DNA of 61,309 nt from DASWOJ01 sp964242415. GTDB taxonomy: Bacteria > Pseudomonadota > Alphaproteobacteria > Acetobacterales > Acetobacteraceae. The notes below the pieces were generated by a model that worked only from the letters and a program-made list of their open reading frames with translations, was not told where the DNA came from and searched no databases. Within the stretch, counting starts at the first letter, position 1. The number at the start of each line of letters is the position of its first letter. The stretch spans positions 1 to 61,309 of the forward strand of contig CAXTAT010000032.1 of the NCBI GenBank assembly GCA_964242415.1. The letters are read 5' to 3'. Positions 41,290 through 49,281 of this stretch are shown here, piece by piece. The translations under genes were made by a program, and so were the position numbers.

Positions 41290-42891
41290 ATGTCGGCGAC
41301 GACTCAGGACCACGCCACGCATGACGACCACCACGGGCAGGCGCCCGGGTTCGTCAAGCGTTGGCTGTTCAGCACCAACCACAAGGACATCGGCACCCTT
41401 TACCTGATCTTCGCCATTCTGGCGGGGATCGTGGGCACTGCGTTGTCCGTCCACATGCGGATGGAGCTGCAGGAGCCTGGCCTGCAGTACTTCTCCAGCG
41501 GCCAGCAGTGGAACGCGACCGTGACGGCGCATGGCCTGATCATGATCTTCTTTCTGGTCATGCCGGCGATGATCGGCGGTTTCGGCAACTGGTTCGTGCC
41601 GATCATGATCGGCGCCCCGGACATGGCGTTCCCGCGGTTGAACAACATCAGCTTTTGGCTGCTGGTGCCGGCGTTCTGCCTGATCATGCTGGGCCTGCAC
41701 AGCGGCGACGGTGCCGGCTCCGGCTGGACGCTGTACCCGCCGCTGTCCAACAGCACCTACCAGTCCGGCCCGGCGATGGACTACACCCTGTTCGCCCTGC
41801 ACTTGGCCGGCGTGTCCTCCCTGCTGGGCGCTATCAACTTCATCACGACCATCTTCAACATGCGCGCGCCGGGCATGACCCTGCACAAGATGCCGCTGTT
41901 CGTGTGGTCGATGCTGGTGACGGCGTTCCTGCTGCTGCTGTCCATCCCCGTGCTGGCCGGCGCGATCACCATGCTGATCACCGACCGCAACTTCGGCACT
42001 TCGTTCTTCGACCCGGCTGGCGGCGGCGACCCGGTGCTGTTCCAGCATCTGTTCTGGTTCTTCGGGCACCCCGAGGTTTACATCATGATCCTGCCGGGCT
42101 TCGGCATGGTCAGCCACATTATCTCGACCTTCTCCAAGAAGCCGATCTTCGGCTACCTGGGCATGGCCTACGCGATGGTCGCCATCGGCGTGGTCGGGTT
42201 CGTCGTGTGGGCGCACCATATGTTCGTCTCCGGCATCTCGGTCGATACGCGGGCCTACTTCATGGCGGCGACGATGATCATCGCGGTCCCGACCGGGATC
42301 AAGATCTTCTCGTGGATCGCGACCATGTGGGGCGGCTCCATCGAGCTGAAAACGCCGATGCTGTTCGCCATCGGCTTCGTGTTCCTGTTCACCCTGGGCG
42401 GCGTCACGGGCATCGTGCTGTCCAACGCCAGCATCGACCAGATCCTGCACAACACCTATTACGTGGTGGCCCACTTCCACTACGTGCTGAGCCTGGGCGC
42501 GGTGTTCTCGATCTTCGCCGGGTTCTACTACTGGATCGGCAAGATGTCGGGCCGGCAGTATCCGGAGTTCTGGGGGCAGGTCCACTTCTGGGTGTTTTTC
42601 ACCGGCGTGAACATCACGTTTTTCCCGATGCACTTCCTCGGCCTGGCTGGCATGCCGCGCCGGTACCCGGATTACCCGGACGCCTTTAGGGGCTGGAACT
42701 ACGTGGCCTCGATCGGCTCCTACATCTCCGCCTTCTCGGTGCTGATCTTCCTGTATGTCCTCTACCGGACGTTCACCAGCAAGGTTCGCGTGGCGGACAA
42801 CTACTGGGGCGAGGGTGCGACGACGCTGGAGTGGACCGTGTCCTCCCCGCCGCCGTTCCACACCTTCGAGGAGCTGCCGCGGGTCCGGTAA
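41290..42891 (+). CDS. ctaD: Cytochrome c oxidase subunit I
   Basis: A 533-residue, 12-helix catalytic subunit of an aa3-type (A-family) haem-copper oxidase. Landmarks: VTAHGLIMIFFLVMPAMIGG with a haem a His, the CuB/cross-linked site WFFGHPEVYIMILPGFG (His-Pro-Glu-Val-Tyr), WAHHMFVSG with the CuB His pair, and VVAHFHYVLSLGAVF with the haem a3 and haem a His ligands. The Glu of GHPEV marks the D-channel A1 type. ATG 41290 has AAAGGAG upstream. Its TAA overlaps the ctaB ATG (TAATG). Confidence 0.98.
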   Translation: MSATTQDHATHDDHHGQAPGFVKRWLFSTNHKDIGTLYLIFAILAGIVGTALSVHMRMELQEPGLQYFSSGQQWNATVTAHGLIMIFFLVMPAMIGGFGNWFVPIMIGAPDMAFPRLNNISFWLLVPAFCLIMLGLHSGDGAGSGWTLYPPLSNSTYQSGPAMDYTLFALHLAGVSSLLGAINFITTIFNMRAPGMTLHKMPLFVWSMLVTAFLLLLSIPVLAGAITMLITDRNFGTSFFDPAGGGDPVLFQHLFWFFGHPEVYIMILPGFGMVSHIISTFSKKPIFGYLGMAYAMVAIGVVGFVVWAHHMFVSGISVDTRAYFMAATMIIAVPTGIKIFSWIATMWGGSIELKTPMLFAIGFVFLFTLGGVTGIVLSNASIDQILHNTYYVVAHFHYVLSLGAVFSIFAGFYYWIGKMSGRQYPEFWGQVHFWVFFTGVNITFFPMHFLGLAGMPRRYPDYPDAFRGWNYVASIGSYISAFSVLIFLYVLYRTFTSKVRVADNYWGEGATTLEWTVSSPPPFHTFEELPRVR

Positions 42892-43892
42892 TGACTGATC
42901 TTCGCACGAATACGGTTGGCAATGGGGGGGCTTCGGCCCCCCTTATCACTCCGGTCCCCCTCTCGGCGATCCCGGCACCGGCGTTCTTGATGCCGGCCGA
43001 GGCGCGCGATTGGTTCGCCATGCTGAAGCCGCGGGTGATCACCCTTGTGGTGTTCACCGGGTTCATTGGCCTGCTGGTGGCGCCGGGTCGCATGAACCCG
43101 GTGCTGGCGTTCACGGCAGTGCTGTGCATCGCCGTTGCCGCCGGGGCGGCGGGCGCACTCAATATGTGGTTCGACCGCGACATCGACGCGATCATGCGGC
43201 GCACCTCCAAGCGGCCCATCCCAAGCGGGCGGATCACCGCAGGCGCCGGGCTGGGGTTTGGCCTGTTCCTGAGCGTCGCCTCGGTGATCCTCATGGGGCT
43301 GGCCACCAACACGGCAGCCGCGGTCGTGCTGGCCATTTCCATCCTGTTCTACGTCATCGTCTACACGATGTGGCTGAAGCGGCGGACGCCGCAGAACATC
43401 GTCATCGGCGGCGCGGCCGGGGCGTTCCCTCCCGTGATCGGTTGGGCGGCGGTGACGGGCACCATCGACATCATGCCGCTGCTGCTGTTCGCCATCGTGT
43501 TCTTCTGGACGCCGCCGCACTTCTGGGCGCTGTCGCTGTATGCCTCCGACGACTACGAGCGTGCCGGCGTGCCCATGCTGCCCGTGATCTCTGGAGCGCG
43601 TGCGACCCGGCGGCAGGTCATGCTGTACACGGCCGTGCTGTTCGTGGTGTCGCTGCTGCCGTGGGTGCTGGGATATGCTGGTCCGGTCTATGGCGTTTCG
43701 GCCGTCGGGTTGGGAGCTTGGTTCCTGTGGGCGTCATGGGGCGTGTTGCGCGACAAGCAGGATGCGAAGGGCGTTAGCCTGACCAAGGATGCCCCGGCAC
43801 GATGGGCCTTCCGCGTCTCGCTGGTTTACCTGTTTGCCCTGTTCGGCTCGGTTGCCGCGGACTACTTGATCCCGGGTCCGTGGCATGGATGA
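42891..43892 (+). CDS. ctaB: Protohaem IX farnesyltransferase (haem O synthase)
   Basis: A 333-residue UbiA-type prenyltransferase that converts haem b to haem o for the oxidase. The Asp-rich site is NMWFDRDIDAIMRRTSKRPI, and the second conserved site is YASDDYERAGVPMLP. About eight to nine membrane helices follow the start of DWFAMLKPRVITLVVFTGFI. ATG 42891 overlaps the ctaD stop by one base. A 7-bp GC hairpin with a TTCG loop lies within codons 12-18 (42925-42942). The N-terminal about 38 residues precede the family core and look like a poorly conserved extension. Confidence 0.95.
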   Translation: MTDLRTNTVGNGGASAPLITPVPLSAIPAPAFLMPAEARDWFAMLKPRVITLVVFTGFIGLLVAPGRMNPVLAFTAVLCIAVAAGAAGALNMWFDRDIDAIMRRTSKRPIPSGRITAGAGLGFGLFLSVASVILMGLATNTAAAVVLAISILFYVIVYTMWLKRRTPQNIVIGGAAGAFPPVIGWAAVTGTIDIMPLLLFAIVFFWTPPHFWALSLYASDDYERAGVPMLPVISGARATRRQVMLYTAVLFVVSLLPWVLGYAGPVYGVSAVGLGAWFLWASWGVLRDKQDAKGVSLTKDAPARWAFRVSLVYLFALFGSVAADYLIPGPWHG

Positions 43893-44037
43893 CGATTTCC
43901 CGCCGCCGCTGACCGTCGCCGAGGCAACCGAGCTGAAGCGGCGGCAGCGCGGCAAGAACCTGGTGCTGCTGATCATCCTGATTGCCGTGGCGGCCCTGTT
44001 CTACGCGATCGCGATCGTGAAGTTTAAGGTGTCCTGA
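43885..44037 (+). CDS. 50-aa single-helix membrane protein of the oxidase operon (CoxF-like)
   Basis: A 50-residue protein, MDDDFPPPLTVAEATELKRR then QRGKNLVLLIILIAVAALFY and AIAIVKFKVS. A short acidic/proline N-terminus is followed by a basic stretch and one hydrophobic helix. The ATG at 43885 overlaps the last eight bases of ctaB, and ctaG follows 39 bp later. Small proteins at this position (between ctaB and ctaG) are widespread in alphaproteobacterial oxidase operons and are often named CoxF or given no name; their role is unproven. It is likely an assembly factor or a minor subunit. It is easily missed because of its size. Confidence 0.85.
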   Translation: MDDDFPPPLTVAEATELKRRQRGKNLVLLIILIAVAALFYAIAIVKFKVS

Positions 44038-44076
44038 CGGCTTGCTCCGGCCCTGTCCGAACCGACATTGCATGGC

Positions 44077-44667
44077 ATGAAGCGAAGCAACACCTTACTC
44101 GCCGGCGGCATGGCCGCAGTGATCCTTGGCATGGTCGGCCTGTCATTTGCCTCCGTCCCGCTCTACCGCATGTTCTGCGCGGCGACGGGCTACGGCGGCA
44201 CGCCGCAAATCCGGGGTGCCGCAGGACCTGGCGCCACCACGGGCACGATGCTGGTGCGGTTCAACGCCACGACCAGCCCGGGCCTGCCCTGGCAATTCAA
44301 ACCCGGTGAGGGGTCGGTCACCGTGAAGCTGGGGGAGGACCGGATGGCGTTCTACGTTGGTCGCAACCTCGGCGAGCGGGCGGTGACCGGCGTTGCGATC
44401 TACAACGTGACCCCGGAGAAGGTCGGGCACTACTTCCACAAGACGCAGTGCTTCTGCTTCGACGAGCAGACGCTGACGCCGGGCCAGGAAATGCAGTTCC
44501 CGTTGAGCTTCTGGGTCGATCCGGCCATCGCCGGGGACCCCGACACGCGCGACGTGAAGGAGATCACGCTGTCCTACACCTTCTTCCGGTCGCTCGACGA
44601 CGCCGCCCGGAACGGCGGGCTGGAGCATGCCGGGCCGCATGTCGGGGCGCGTGCCGACGCCCGTTGA
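44077..44667 (+). CDS. ctaG: Cytochrome c oxidase assembly protein CtaG (Cox11)
   Basis: A 196-residue copper chaperone that loads CuB of subunit I. One N-terminal membrane helix (TLLAGGMAAVILGMVGLSFA) is followed by SVPLYRMFCAATGYGG with a conserved Cys (34), and the immunoglobulin-like periplasmic domain carries the copper-binding CFCF at 125-128 in HKTQCFCFDEQTL. The later stretch FPLSFWVDP matches the family. ATG 44077 is preferred over a TTG three codons upstream. The C-terminus (EHAGPHVGARADAR) is variable. Confidence 0.95.
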   Translation: MKRSNTLLAGGMAAVILGMVGLSFASVPLYRMFCAATGYGGTPQIRGAAGPGATTGTMLVRFNATTSPGLPWQFKPGEGSVTVKLGEDRMAFYVGRNLGERAVTGVAIYNVTPEKVGHYFHKTQCFCFDEQTLTPGQEMQFPLSFWVDPAIAGDPDTRDVKEITLSYTFFRSLDDAARNGGLEHAGPHVGARADAR

Positions 44668-44799
44668 GGGCGACGCCGAGGGAATAGGCCGTTATGTTGC
44701 CCGCCCGCGGGCCCGACCGGGCCGGGGCCGCCATCACTGCAAGCTGCGCTTGCGGGGTGAAGGAGCGGCCAGCACCGTCCATGCGACTCTGGCCTCTTA

Positions 44800-44822
44800 C
44801 GCCGAAGCCGGCTCGCAAGGAC
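44800..44822 (-). repeat. Short interspersed repeat B (copy 3)
   Basis: On the minus strand GTCCTTGCGAGCCGGCTTCG then GCG. It matches the copies at 23338 and 39437 in opposite orientation. It sits in the 261-bp ctaG-ctaE spacer. Confidence 0.65.
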
Positions 44823-44875
44823 GGCGCGGCATGGGACGGGGCTGGTCGAGGTTCAAGGTGGTCGGTATTATGACC

Positions 44876-44903
44876 TTGAGTCGCGCGGCATTTTGGCGAT
44901 AGT
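44876..44903 (+). promoter_or_regulatory. Possible internal promoter before ctaE with an overlapping GANTC site
   Basis: TTGAGT (44876-44881) and GATAGT (44898-44903) are 16 bp apart and point to ctaE 26 bp downstream. GAGTC (44878-44882), a CcrM methylation sequence, overlaps the -35. The 261-bp gap before ctaE, unusual in an otherwise tight operon, makes a separate promoter plausible. Matches to consensus are 4/6 each. Confidence 0.4.
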
Positions 44904-44928
44904 GCGGCACCTTAACACTGGATTTCCC

Positions 44929-45825
44929 ATGAACAGCGACGCACCCGGTGCAACCGCCACGACGCTTGCCGCAGCAAACGCCACGGCGCTCACCGCACCC
45001 GACCGTAACAGCAGCGGCATGAAGCAGCCGTACCACCTTGTCGATCCTAGCCCGTGGCCGGTGCTGGCCGCATTCGGGGCGGGCGCCATCGTCCTGGGCA
45101 TCATCTTCGCGGCGCACTTCGGCAACTACACCGTGCTCAGCGGCGGCCTGGTGGTCGTGCTCGCCGTCGCCTTCATGTGGTGGCGCGATGTGCTGAAGGA
45201 GAGCCGCACGGCCGGCCTGCACACGCCGGTGGTGCGGCTCGGCCTGCGCTACGGCATGACGCTGTTCATCGCCAGCGAGGTCATGTTCTTCGTCGGCTTC
45301 TTCTGGGCCTACTTCCACTTCGCGCTGTATCCCGTGCACGTCTCGGGCGCCGAGCACGCCGTCTGGCCGCCGGAGGGCATCAAGACCTTCGACCCGTTCC
45401 ACCTGCCGCTGATGAACACCTTGATCCTGCTGCTGTCCGGCACTGCGGTCACCTGGGCCCACTACGCGCTGCTGCATGGGCAGAAGAAGTACCTGGTCAT
45501 GGGGCTGGGCTTCACCATCCTGCTGGGCCTGTCGTTCACGACGTTCCAGGCGCTGGAATACTCGGAGGCGCCGTTCAAGTTCGCCGGCGGCGGCGTGTAC
45601 CCGTCGGTGTTCTTCCTGGCGACGGGGTTCCACGGCTTTCACGTCATCGTCGGCACCATCTTCCTGATCGTGTGCTGGTGGCGGGCGCGGGGCGGCGGCT
45701 TCACGGCGACCCGGCACTTCGGGTTCGAGGCTGCGGCCTGGTACTGGCACTTCGTGGACGTGGTGTGGCTGTTCTTGTTCGTGGCGATCTACCTGTGGGG
45801 CGCCGGGCCGACGATTGCGGAATAG
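44929..45825 (+). CDS. ctaE: Cytochrome c oxidase subunit III
   Basis: A 298-residue, seven-helix subunit. The core begins KQPYHLVDPSPWPVLAAFGA, then GMTLFIASEVMFFVGFFWAYFH with the conserved Glu, TFQALEYSEAPF, YPSVFFLATGFHGFHVIVGT and WHFVDVVWLFLFVAIYLWG. All agree with subunit III of aa3 oxidases. The first 30 residues are a low-complexity extension; the ATG at 44929 has only a weak ribosome site, and MKQPYHL (codon 31) is an alternative start. It is followed 20 bp later by a DUF983 gene. Confidence 0.95.
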   Translation: MNSDAPGATATTLAAANATALTAPDRNSSGMKQPYHLVDPSPWPVLAAFGAGAIVLGIIFAAHFGNYTVLSGGLVVVLAVAFMWWRDVLKESRTAGLHTPVVRLGLRYGMTLFIASEVMFFVGFFWAYFHFALYPVHVSGAEHAVWPPEGIKTFDPFHLPLMNTLILLLSGTAVTWAHYALLHGQKKYLVMGLGFTILLGLSFTTFQALEYSEAPFKFAGGGVYPSVFFLATGFHGFHVIVGTIFLIVCWWRARGGGFTATRHFGFEAAAWYWHFVDVVWLFLFVAIYLWGAGPTIAE

Positions 45826-45845
45826 CCTGGCGGGAGCACCCGCGG

Positions 45846-46196
45846 GTGCCGCAGGTCCCGCTTTGGCAGGCGGCCCTGCGGTGCCGGTGCCCGCGCTGCC
45901 ATGAGGGCCGGCTCTATGCCGGCATCCTGCGCCTCCGGCCAAGCTGCGACGTCTGCGGGCTGGCGTTCAGCGAGTTTGACACCGGGGATGGGGCGGCCTC
46001 GGCGGTCATCCTGGTTTTAGGGACCGTCGTGATGATCGGCGTGTTCTGGGTGGACCACTTCAATCCGCCGGCCTGGGTCCATGCGGTGCTGTGGCCGACG
46101 GTGACGATCCCAGCCGCCATCTTCATGATGCGTCCACTGAAGGCTGCCCTGGTCACCCAGCAATACCGGCACCGTGCAACCGAAATGGGGCTGTGA
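45846..46196 (+). CDS. DUF983 membrane protein with zinc-ribbon motif
   Basis: A 116-residue protein with an N-terminal CxC-x-C / CxxC ribbon, LRCRCPRCHEGRLY and CDVCGLAF, followed by two membrane helices (AVILVLGTVVMIGVFWVDH and WVHAVLWPTVTIPAAIFMM). It belongs to DUF983, regularly found in alphaproteobacterial cytochrome oxidase operons between ctaE and surf1, and presumed to help assembly. No ATG is available near the domain start, so GTG at 45846 is chosen; the ribbon begins nine residues later. Its TGA overlaps the surf1 ATG (TGATG). Confidence 0.88.
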   Translation: MPQVPLWQAALRCRCPRCHEGRLYAGILRLRPSCDVCGLAFSEFDTGDGAASAVILVLGTVVMIGVFWVDHFNPPAWVHAVLWPTVTIPAAIFMMRPLKAALVTQQYRHRATEMGL

Positions 46197-46918
46197 TGCT
46201 GCGCCGCCTGCTTTGGCCGGGGCTGATGACCGTTGTCATGCTGGCCCTCACCTCCGCGCTCGGCGCCTGGCAGGTCGAGCGGCTGGCCTGGAAAACCGCG
46301 CTGCTGCAGGAGATCGATCGCGGGGAGGCCGCACCGGCCGTGCCGCTGACCGGGGACCCCAAGCCGTTCACCAAGGTCCGGGTTGCCGGCCGCCTGCGCC
46401 AGGACCAGCAGGCTCTGTATGGCGTGGAGGTCCGCAGCACCGCGGCCGGACCGGCGATGGGGGCGTTCCTGCTCAGCCCGCTGGATCGCCCCGGCCTCGA
46501 TCCGGTGATCGTGGACCGTGGCTGGACGCCCCTGGACGCGCCGCGTGCGCAGGGCGACGTGGACACCGTCATCGAGGGATACGTCCGCGCCCCGGAGATG
46601 CCGGTGCGGTTCGGCGCCAAGGATGACCCGGTGGCCCGGCGCTTCTATGCACTGGACCCGGCCGCCATCGCCGACTCCCTCGGCATTGCCAAGCCCGCGC
46701 CGTTCACCCTGGTCGCGTTGGGCAGGGTTCCGCCGGGCACCTATCCGGAGCCTGCCGATGCCTTGCCGCGGCCGCCCAACAACCACCTGTCCTACGCCGT
46801 CACCTGGTTCGGCCTGGCGGCCTCGCTGCTGGTCATCTTCGCCGTCTATGCGCGCCAGGTGCTCCGCTCGCCGGGGATAGCCCGCCAAACAGCAGTCCCC
46901 CGAAGGATAGGCCGATGA
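46196..46918 (+). CDS. SURF1-family cytochrome oxidase assembly protein
   Basis: A 240-residue protein with the SURF1 layout: N-terminal membrane helix (WPGLMTVVMLALTSALGAWQVERLAWK), a periplasmic domain with VRVAGRLRQDQQALYGVEV and VIVDRGWTPLDAP, and a C-terminal helix after PPNNHLSYAVTWFGLAASLLVIFAVY, the conserved N-N-H-x-x-Y-A-x-T-W-F signature. SURF1 binds haem a and helps insert it in subunit I. It overlaps DUF983 by one base and the carboxypeptidase gene by four. Confidence 0.93.
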   Translation: MLRRLLWPGLMTVVMLALTSALGAWQVERLAWKTALLQEIDRGEAAPAVPLTGDPKPFTKVRVAGRLRQDQQALYGVEVRSTAAGPAMGAFLLSPLDRPGLDPVIVDRGWTPLDAPRAQGDVDTVIEGYVRAPEMPVRFGAKDDPVARRFYALDPAAIADSLGIAKPAPFTLVALGRVPPGTYPEPADALPRPPNNHLSYAVTWFGLAASLLVIFAVYARQVLRSPGIARQTAVPRRIGR

Positions 46919-48393
46919 CCGCGTATGCCCGCTTGAAGGACCGCTTCGCCCGCATCGCCACCATCGGGGAGGCGGGTGCCATGCTCGGTTGGGACGCAGC
47001 GGCGATGATGCCGGCGGGGGGAGGGGCGGCCCGCGGCGACCAGCTCGCCGTGCTGGCGGGATTGGGGCACGGCCTGCTGGTGGCGCCGCAGACGCTGGAC
47101 GACCTGGGGCAGGCTGAGGCGGACGAGGAGTGGGACCGCGCCAACCTGGCCCTGATGCGCCATGCCCACATCCGCGCCACTGCCCTGCCGGCCGACCTGG
47201 TGGAGGCGCAGGCCCGCGCCAACTCGCGGTGCGAGAAGGTCTGGCGCGACGCCCGGGCCACCTCCGACTTCGCCGCGGTCGCGCCGCACCTGGCGGAGGT
47301 CGTCGGGCTGGTTCGGCAGGCTGCGTCCGCCTTGGCGCCGGCGCTGGGCCTGTCGCCTTATGACGCATTGATGGACGGCTACCAGCGCGGGATCGGCGCC
47401 GCCGATGTCGGGCCGGTGTTCGCCCAGTATGAGGCGTTCCTTGCCGATGTGCTGCCGCGCATCCTGGAACGCCAGGGGCGCGATGCCCGGCCGCTGCCGC
47501 TCACCGGCGCCTTCCCGGCCGGGCAGCAGGAGGACCTGTGCCGCAGCCTGTCCAGCCGCGCCGGGCTGGACTATGGCCATGCGCGGCTGGACCGCTCGGC
47601 ACACCCGTTCTGCGGCGGCACCCCGACCGACGTGCGGATCACCACCCGCTACGACGAGGCCGACCCGGCGCAGGCGCTGATGGGCGTGATGCATGAGACC
47701 GGGCACGCGCTGTATGAGCGCGGGCTGCCCACTAGCCATGCCCGGCAGCCGGTGGGTGAGGCCGCGGGGATGGCCGCGCATGAGAGCCAGTCGCTGATCG
47801 TGGAGATGCAGGCCTGCCGGTCCGATCCGTTCCTGGCGTGGCTGGGGCCGGAGCTGCACCGGCTGTTCGGCGGCGACGCCGCGCCATATGCGCCGGCCAA
47901 CCTGTCGCGGCTGTGGCGCCGGGTTGGGCGGGGGCTGATCCGGGTGGATGCGGACGAGATGACCTACCCGGCCCATGTCATCCTGCGCTTCCGGCTGGAG
48001 CAGGCGATGATTGCGGGGGACCTGGTCGTGGCCGACCTGCCTGGCGCATGGAACGATGGGTTGCAGGCCCTGCTGGGCGTGCGCCCGCCGGACGATGCGC
48101 GGGGGTGCCTGCAGGACATCCACTGGTATGACGGCGCGTTCGGGTATTTTCCAAGCTATACCCTGGGCGCGATGGCTGCGGCGCAGTTGATGGCGGCGGC
48201 CCGGCGGGAGGTGGCCGGACTGGATGCGGCGCTGGGCCAGGGCGACCTTGGCCCGCTTGTTGGCTGGCTGCGCGTGCACGTGCACAGCCAGGGCAGCCGG
48301 CTGGGCTTCAACGACCTGCTGCGCGCGGCGACGGGCAAGCCGCTGGACCCCGAGGATTTCGAGGCGCACCTCACGGCACGCTACCTGGCCTGA
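46915..48393 (+). CDS. M32-family metallocarboxypeptidase
   Basis: A 492-residue carboxypeptidase Taq-type enzyme. The zinc motif HExxH is HETGH at 260-264, with the third ligand Glu in AAHESQS downstream; TPTDVRITTRYDEADP and FPSYTLGAMAAAQL are family signatures. M32 enzymes remove C-terminal residues from peptides in the cytosol and have a long, coiled-coil-like N-terminal cap, as here (ARLKDRFARIATIGEAGAML). Its ATG overlaps the surf1 stop (ATGA), so it is translated with the oxidase operon, which is not functionally obvious. REP-like copy 6 starts at its stop. Confidence 0.93.
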   Translation: MTAYARLKDRFARIATIGEAGAMLGWDAAAMMPAGGGAARGDQLAVLAGLGHGLLVAPQTLDDLGQAEADEEWDRANLALMRHAHIRATALPADLVEAQARANSRCEKVWRDARATSDFAAVAPHLAEVVGLVRQAASALAPALGLSPYDALMDGYQRGIGAADVGPVFAQYEAFLADVLPRILERQGRDARPLPLTGAFPAGQQEDLCRSLSSRAGLDYGHARLDRSAHPFCGGTPTDVRITTRYDEADPAQALMGVMHETGHALYERGLPTSHARQPVGEAAGMAAHESQSLIVEMQACRSDPFLAWLGPELHRLFGGDAAPYAPANLSRLWRRVGRGLIRVDADEMTYPAHVILRFRLEQAMIAGDLVVADLPGAWNDGLQALLGVRPPDDARGCLQDIHWYDGAFGYFPSYTLGAMAAAQLMAAARREVAGLDAALGQGDLGPLVGWLRVHVHSQGSRLGFNDLLRAATGKPLDPEDFEAHLTARYLA

Positions 48394-48553
48394 CTGCTCC
48401 CTCTCCCTCCGGGAGAGGGCCGGGGTGAGGGGGTCTTGCCCGCTGCGATGCCGGGGGACCACGGGCGTCGCCGGCACCGGTTTGCCCGGGCGGAGAGTTG
48501 CGCTGCAGGACCCCCTCACCCCGGCCCTCTCCCGAAGGGGGAGAGGGAGCAGC
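48394..48553. repeat. Paired REP-like inverted element (copy 6)
   Basis: Left arm 48394-48434 begins directly after the carboxypeptidase TGA; right arm 48509-48553 ends five bases before the site-2-protease stop. The loop is 74 nt. It fills the whole spacer between these convergent genes. Confidence 0.92.
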
Positions 48554-48557
48554 CCGG

Positions 48558-49280
48558 CTAATCGCCCCCGTGCACGGCGGACAGCATGTCGTGCAGGTTG
48601 AATGTCATGATGCCCAGCAGCGCCGCCAGGCCGAGGTAAAGCACGCCGTATTCGAACTTGGTCTGCCCGGGGATGCCGTAGTAGGCCCGGTTCTCCGGCA
48701 GCGACGGATCGTAGCGCCAGGCCGCCATGACATGCGGCGCGGCGACAAGCGCGATCACGAACAGCATCGGGCTGGGCCGGTACAGCAGAAGCCCGATCAT
48801 CAGCGGCACCCCGAGCAGCCAGATGCGCGGACCCAGCACGGCGGTGATCCGTCCGCCGTCCAACGGCGAGATCGGCAGCAGGTTGAACAGGTTGAGGAAG
48901 AACCCCGAATAGGCCACCGCCAGCCCCAGGTCGCTGCCGGCCGACCGCGCCCAGAAATAGACCGCGAACGTCGCCAGGGTGCCGATGAACGGGCCACCAT
49001 AGGCCACGTAGGCCTCGGTCTCCACATCCGGCGGCGCCTGCTTCATGGTGATGAAGGCGCCCATGAACGGGATGAACGCCGGGGCGCTGACCGGCAGGCC
49101 GCGGATCACGGCGGCGCCGACATGGCCCATCTCATGCGCGAACAGCAGCGCCACGAAGCCGGCCGCAAACGCCCAGCCCCAGATCGACGCATAGACCGCC
49201 AGCGACAGCACCATGCTGCCGGCGGTCAGCCCGATCTTGCTGAACTTCAGCCCCGCCAGCGCCAGGATCAGCAGCCTCAT
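48558..49280 (-). CDS. Site-2-protease-type (M50) membrane metalloprotease
   Basis: A 240-residue polytopic membrane protein. The zinc motif HEMGH (49-53) lies in the helix AAGFVALLFAHEMGHVGAA, and the second site NLLPISPLDGGRIT supplies the conserved Asp (NxxPxxPLDGG). These are the two membrane-embedded sites of site-2 proteases. It is a short form without PDZ or CBS domains. ATG 49280 is one base from the DUF2167 stop upstream, so the three minus-strand genes 50651-48558 form an operon. Its substrate is unknown; neighbours make a membrane stress role conceivable. Confidence 0.9.
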   Translation of the reverse strand: MRLLILALAGLKFSKIGLTAGSMVLSLAVYASIWGWAFAAGFVALLFAHEMGHVGAAVIRGLPVSAPAFIPFMGAFITMKQAPPDVETEAYVAYGGPFIGTLATFAVYFWARSAGSDLGLAVAYSGFFLNLFNLLPISPLDGGRITAVLGPRIWLLGVPLMIGLLLYRPSPMLFVIALVAAPHVMAAWRYDPSLPENRAYYGIPGQTKFEYGVLYLGLAALLGIMTFNLHDMLSAVHGGD

Positions 49281-49281
49281 A

